From Alistipes sp. (GTDB lineage: Bacteria; Bacteroidota; Bacteroidia; Bacteroidales; Rikenellaceae), in NCBI GenBank assembly GCA_021201825.1, contig JAJQED010000008.1:62001-126000 (forward strand): 64,000 nucleotides of DNA, written 5' to 3'. The notes below the pieces were generated by a model. The model saw only the letters and a list, made by a program, of their open reading frames with translations, did no database searches and was not told the DNA's origin. Both the position numbers and the translations under genes were made by a program. Shown one piece after another: positions 61,435 through 64,000 of the stretch. Position 1 is the stretch's first letter. Every line of letters begins with the position of its first letter.

Positions 61435-61902
61435 ATGAAGAGAACAATCTTTATGCTGTTGCTTGCCCTTTGCTGTGCGCAGGCATCGCACGCCCAGCGG
61501 GTGGTGACCAAATTCCGCAACACCCAGGCCCGAATGCTGGACGTAACTTCCAACGCTTACGTCCGCCCGGTAGTGGTAGAACTCGAGGTTGAACCCGTTA
61601 AGGTCGATACCACCTATTTCCTGACCAAGGAGGAAGCCGAAATAGAGATGAGCGGCGATATTCCCAATATCCGCAGCTGGGGGGTGTACAGGGCTTCGGC
61701 CGACTACGACTGCGACGTAATAGTGGCCGCGACCTTTATCCTCGAGTCCACGGAAAAAGGGGGCTACAGCCTGACCATCACCGGGTTCCCCGGCAGGTAT
61801 AAGAACTGGGCCACCGCAACGTCCGAGGACATGGAGTGGATAAGGGTCGAGAAGATCGCTTCCACGGCCGAGAAAGACAAGATCGCACCTATCATTAAAT
61901 AA
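61435..61902 (+). CDS. Secreted protein of unknown function
   Basis: A 155-residue protein with a signal peptide (cut near SHAQR). The mature part has TSNAYVRPVVVELEV, then YDCDVIVAATFILEST and LTITGFPGRYKNWATATSEDMEW. The order (a DVIVAA-F strand followed by a GYP/GFP-x-Y-x-N motif) matches an unnamed Bacteroidales family of small envelope proteins. It is likely periplasmic. A barrel gene follows 31 nt later on the same strand. Confidence 0.72.
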   Translation: MKRTIFMLLLALCCAQASHAQRVVTKFRNTQARMLDVTSNAYVRPVVVELEVEPVKVDTTYFLTKEEAEIEMSGDIPNIRSWGVYRASADYDCDVIVAATFILESTEKGGYSLTITGFPGRYKNWATATSEDMEWIRVEKIASTAEKDKIAPIIK

Positions 61903-61933
61903 TGAACGTAATTACTAAAACAACGACGATACG

Positions 61934-62575
61934 ATGAAAAAAATCCTTATCTTTATTGCCGCAATTACCGCAGGGCATGGAGCCAGTGCCCAAATCGTTA
62001 CCTCCGAGAGCCGGGGGATCACGGTAACCACACAGCCTAAAACCTCTCAGTGGTATTGGAAAGCCGGCCTGAATGTAATGGGCATGGCCGGGAAAGACAG
62101 CGATGACCTGGGAGCTAACGTAGGGTATAATACCACTTTCGGATTCCAGAAGCCCATCCGCGAACAAGGCGCCTACTGGGGCATGGAGTTTGGACTGGGG
62201 TCGCGTGGATGGAAAGACACATGGGAGGACGAGACTGAAAAAATGACGGCTCATAACGTGCAGTTCTCCCCGTTCACGTTCGGGTGGAAATACGAAGTTA
62301 TCGAGAATCTCTCCATCGACCCGCATTTCGGTATTTTCGCAAGTTACGATTACGCCGGGAAATTAAAATGGGAGGAACCGGGCTACTCGGAAAGTTACAA
62401 GCTCAGCGATTTCGACGAATGGAACAATTACGACGTGGGAATAAATTTAGGTATCGGGATCTGGTACCGGCAGTTCAATTTCGATCTGACTTACCAGCGC
62501 GGGTTCGTCAAAGCGGCAGAGGACTGGAAAGTCCATACAAATAATTTTATGATTAGACTTGGGATAGCTTTTTAA
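61934..62575 (+). CDS. Small outer-membrane beta-barrel protein
   Basis: A 213-residue protein with a signal peptide (cut near GASAQI) and about eight alternating strands with aromatic girdles (WYWKAGLNVMGMAG, YWGMEFGLGSRGW, FSPFTFGWKYEVIENL, IWYRQFNFDLTYQRGF). The terminal residue is Phe (MIRLGIAF), as in barrels recognised by the BAM machinery. Function unknown; probably cotranscribed with its neighbours. Confidence 0.78.
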   Translation: MKKILIFIAAITAGHGASAQIVTSESRGITVTTQPKTSQWYWKAGLNVMGMAGKDSDDLGANVGYNTTFGFQKPIREQGAYWGMEFGLGSRGWKDTWEDETEKMTAHNVQFSPFTFGWKYEVIENLSIDPHFGIFASYDYAGKLKWEEPGYSESYKLSDFDEWNNYDVGINLGIGIWYRQFNFDLTYQRGFVKAAEDWKVHTNNFMIRLGIAF

Positions 62576-62610
62576 ACGGCTCCCGTAAAATAAAACCCTT
62601 TTAAAAAAAA

Positions 62611-63249
62611 ATGATGAGTAAATTTTTCTACCTGCTGCCCCTGCTTGCAGTCGTGTTTACGGCCTGCAGTGACGATGACGACGACAACAACAATACCGAC
62701 CTGGGTAAGGACGGTACTCTTAAAGTGAGTGCGAGCCAAATAGCCGACCTGCCGTCGGCGGGTATCGACGAGGTGCGCCTCGTGGTTTACGGCAACCGGG
62801 ATTACACCGCCGCTACTTCGGCATGGGACGACGGGTTCGAACTGGAATTCCCGGAGACCGTATCTTCGACCTATCTCGCCAGTGTTCTCGACGCTTTCTG
62901 GATGGACGACGAGGAGTACGAGGCCGTGCAGATCAGCGATCCCGAAGTAAGGCTGGCCAACGCGGATATAGAGGGCTACCGGAACAACTCCTACATCGGG
63001 GATATTTTCCTGTACAATGAAACCTCTTCCCAGGACGTCTACGTTTCTTACTATTACAGCGACGGCTCCCTTACCGTTAAGGGAACCTATACCTACGAGG
63101 ATTACGGCGAGGTGTACTCCTATGTCTACAATGTATCCATAGGTAAAGGCTGGAACCGGATAGCGTTCATCAACAGCTGGAACGGCGATAACTATAAGTG
63201 CGAAATTACCACGAGCATCCCGGGCGGTGTTTCATGGATATTCGACTGA
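62611..63249 (+). CDS. Small lipoprotein with acidic spacer
   Basis: A 212-residue lipoprotein (lipobox FTAC) followed directly by a spacer SDDDDDNNNTD. ATGs at 62611 and 62614 are equivalent. The Asp run just after Cys is close to the acidic lipoprotein export signal that sends Bacteroidetes lipoproteins to the cell surface, so surface display is likely. The rest is beta-rich and aromatic (YVSYYYSDGSLTVKGTYTYEDYGEVYSYVYN) without a recognised family. A strong terminator follows. Confidence 0.78.
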   Translation: MMSKFFYLLPLLAVVFTACSDDDDDNNNTDLGKDGTLKVSASQIADLPSAGIDEVRLVVYGNRDYTAATSAWDDGFELEFPETVSSTYLASVLDAFWMDDEEYEAVQISDPEVRLANADIEGYRNNSYIGDIFLYNETSSQDVYVSYYYSDGSLTVKGTYTYEDYGEVYSYVYNVSIGKGWNRIAFINSWNGDNYKCEITTSIPGGVSWIFD

Positions 63250-63272
63250 TAACCCCTATCACCTAAGAAAGC

Positions 63273-63309
63273 GAGGCCGGTCCGTCATGGGACCGGCCTC
63301 GGTATTTTT
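63273..63309 (+). terminator. Terminator after the small lipoprotein
   Basis: The 11-bp stem GAGGCCGGTCC / GGACCGGCCTC (63273-63283 and 63290-63300) is followed by GGTATTTTTA. It also lies beyond the convergent transpeptidase gene. Confidence 0.85.
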
Positions 63310-63317
63310 ATGTGTGT

Positions 63318-63329
63318 GGGGGGGGGGGG
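63318..63329. repeat. Homopolymer of 12 G preceded by TG repeats
   Basis: TGTGTGT followed by twelve G. The tract is 2 nt beyond the stop codon of the minus-strand transpeptidase-like gene, so it is outside coding sequence. Confidence 0.9.
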
Positions 63330-63331
63330 CT

Positions 63332-64000
63332 TTACGCCCAGTCCCCGTGGCCACCGAGCAGCGGACTGCGCGAGGCATAATCTTCGGTGCCGGGATAGAT
63401 GAATATCACCGAACCGCCTTTTATGGTGTCGATTATCTCTTTGGTCACCGCATAAGGCAGGGCCGGACATCCGAGGCTGCGGCCGACCTTGCCCAGCTTC
63501 TGGGCTATCGACGGGGCTACGTATTTGGAGCCGTGGACCACGATGGCCCGTTGTTTGGCCTTGTCGTTGATCCCCTTTTCGAGGCCGTCGATAATTAGGG
63601 AATATCCGTTCCTGCCGTGGTAGGTCCCCTCGGTTATATAGAAACCGGGCGAGCTCTTGTAAGAACCGTCTACGTTCGAGAACGACGTGGCGAATTCGTC
63701 CCCGCTGTTGCGCCCGTGCGCGACGTGGGACTTGAACAGCACCTGTTCGTTCTCCATGTCGATAACAAAGAGCCGCTCCACGGCCGAAGATTTGGAGTAG
63801 TCTATAAGCGTCAGTATCTCTTTTGAGCGGTCCTCTATCTTGCGGTATCCCTCGAGGGCCAGTTCGAACGCTTCGTACTCGACTTCCTCTTCGAGGAGTC
63901 CGAGCCGGTCGAAGAGTACGGAGGCTTCGGTGAACGGGGTGAAGCCGTCCACGAGCCGGACCTGTGCCGCATCCGCAGGTTCATTCTCCACGGCACCCTG
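63332..64000 (-). CDS. L,D-transpeptidase catalytic-domain (YkuD_2-like) protein, partial
   Basis: At least 219 residues; the 5' end lies outside the window. A candidate GTG is at 63991, but the frame stays open to the edge and no signal peptide is seen, so the true start is upstream. The domain shows LFVIDMENEQVLFKSHVAHGRNSG, then VVHGSKYVAPSIAQKLGKVGRSLGCPALP, with the catalytic Cys in SLGCPALP and His in VVHG. This matches the murein L,D-transpeptidase catalytic domain family. It ends at TAA next to a G12 tract. It is convergent with the small lipoprotein gene. Confidence 0.85.
   Translation of the reverse strand, partial: QGAVENEPADAAQVRLVDGFTPFTEASVLFDRLGLLEEEVEYEAFELALEGYRKIEDRSKEILTLIDYSKSSAVERLFVIDMENEQVLFKSHVAHGRNSGDEFATSFSNVDGSYKSSPGFYITEGTYHGRNGYSLIIDGLEKGINDKAKQRAIVVHGSKYVAPSIAQKLGKVGRSLGCPALPYAVTKEIIDTIKGGSVIFIYPGTEDYASRSPLLGGHGDWA

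Noticed and set aside
1-64000. CRISPR array, prophage, conjugative element or tRNA/rRNA genes.
   Set aside because: No regularly spaced repeats, integrase, phage structural or transfer genes, and no tRNA-like cloverleaf with a T-arm motif were recognised by eye.

Overview
The window is about 58% GC and looks like a chromosome segment from a high-GC member of the Bacteroidales, most like Alistipes/Rikenellaceae. The evidence is a SusC/SusD pair, many SPII lipoproteins with the Bacteroidetes style of lipobox, DUF5723/DUF1573/DUF5018-like families, and promoters of the TTTG-N19/20-TAnnTTTG type (clearest at 34559-34588). No rRNA, tRNA, integrase, transposase or CRISPR array was seen. The taxonomic call is inference from family content, not from a marker gene.

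Layout. (1) 1-10220: purA, an OmpA-type lipoprotein, an electron-transfer cluster (etfB-etfA-YcxB-like-acyl-CoA dehydrogenase), and a TonB-dependent receptor followed by a secreted HMA-domain (CxxC) metal-binding protein. (2) 10221-17945: a scarred region with a MITE-like 114-bp repeat and an ORF broken by an in-frame TAG. It continues with a minus-strand operon of ferredoxin, His-rich membrane protein and ECF-type sigma factor, then a divergent Fpg/Nei-like glycosylase lacking the usual Pro at position 2, two tandem paralogous HTH regulators, a secreted C1B cysteine peptidase and a Dps-like protein. (3) 17946-26481 (minus): exbB-exbD-[177-bp composite palindrome]-tonB-DUF1573-mtaD, with tamB upstream. 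(4) 26588-32128: tsaD, a decayed flavin reductase, a DUF5723 outer-membrane protein with a large lipoprotein, and a small HTH protein. (5) 32566-37799: dnaK, a lipoprotein tyrosine phosphatase, an SDR oxidoreductase and a lactonase.

(6) 38038-59488 is a large polysaccharide utilisation locus. A ROK-family regulator is divergent from SusC and SusD. Three lipoproteins with Ig-like (DUF5018-like) domains follow, two of them tandem paralogues. Then come a GHL10-type lipoprotein, a GH97 enzyme with the retaining-type Asp, a secreted calcineurin-like phosphoesterase and a secreted FAD-dependent oxidoreductase. A separate promoter then drives an N-acylglucosamine 2-epimerase overlapping by 16 nt a phosphoesterase-CE2 esterase fusion. 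A 14-bp AT palindrome is shared by the ROK gene's own promoter and the epimerase promoter, which suggests one regulator controls both blocks. The enzyme set points to a glycan carrying alpha-linked sugars, phosphate-type esters and acetyl groups; the substrate is not known.

(7) 59550-64000: a YkuD L,D-transpeptidase, a small HTH protein, three small envelope proteins, and a second L,D-transpeptidase-type protein cut by the window edge.

The most unusual signals are the composite palindrome between exbD and tonB, whose two arms keep the same hairpins with different sequences; a G10 tract inside the susC coding sequence that could switch it on and off; and the phosphoesterase-CE2 fusion in the PUL.
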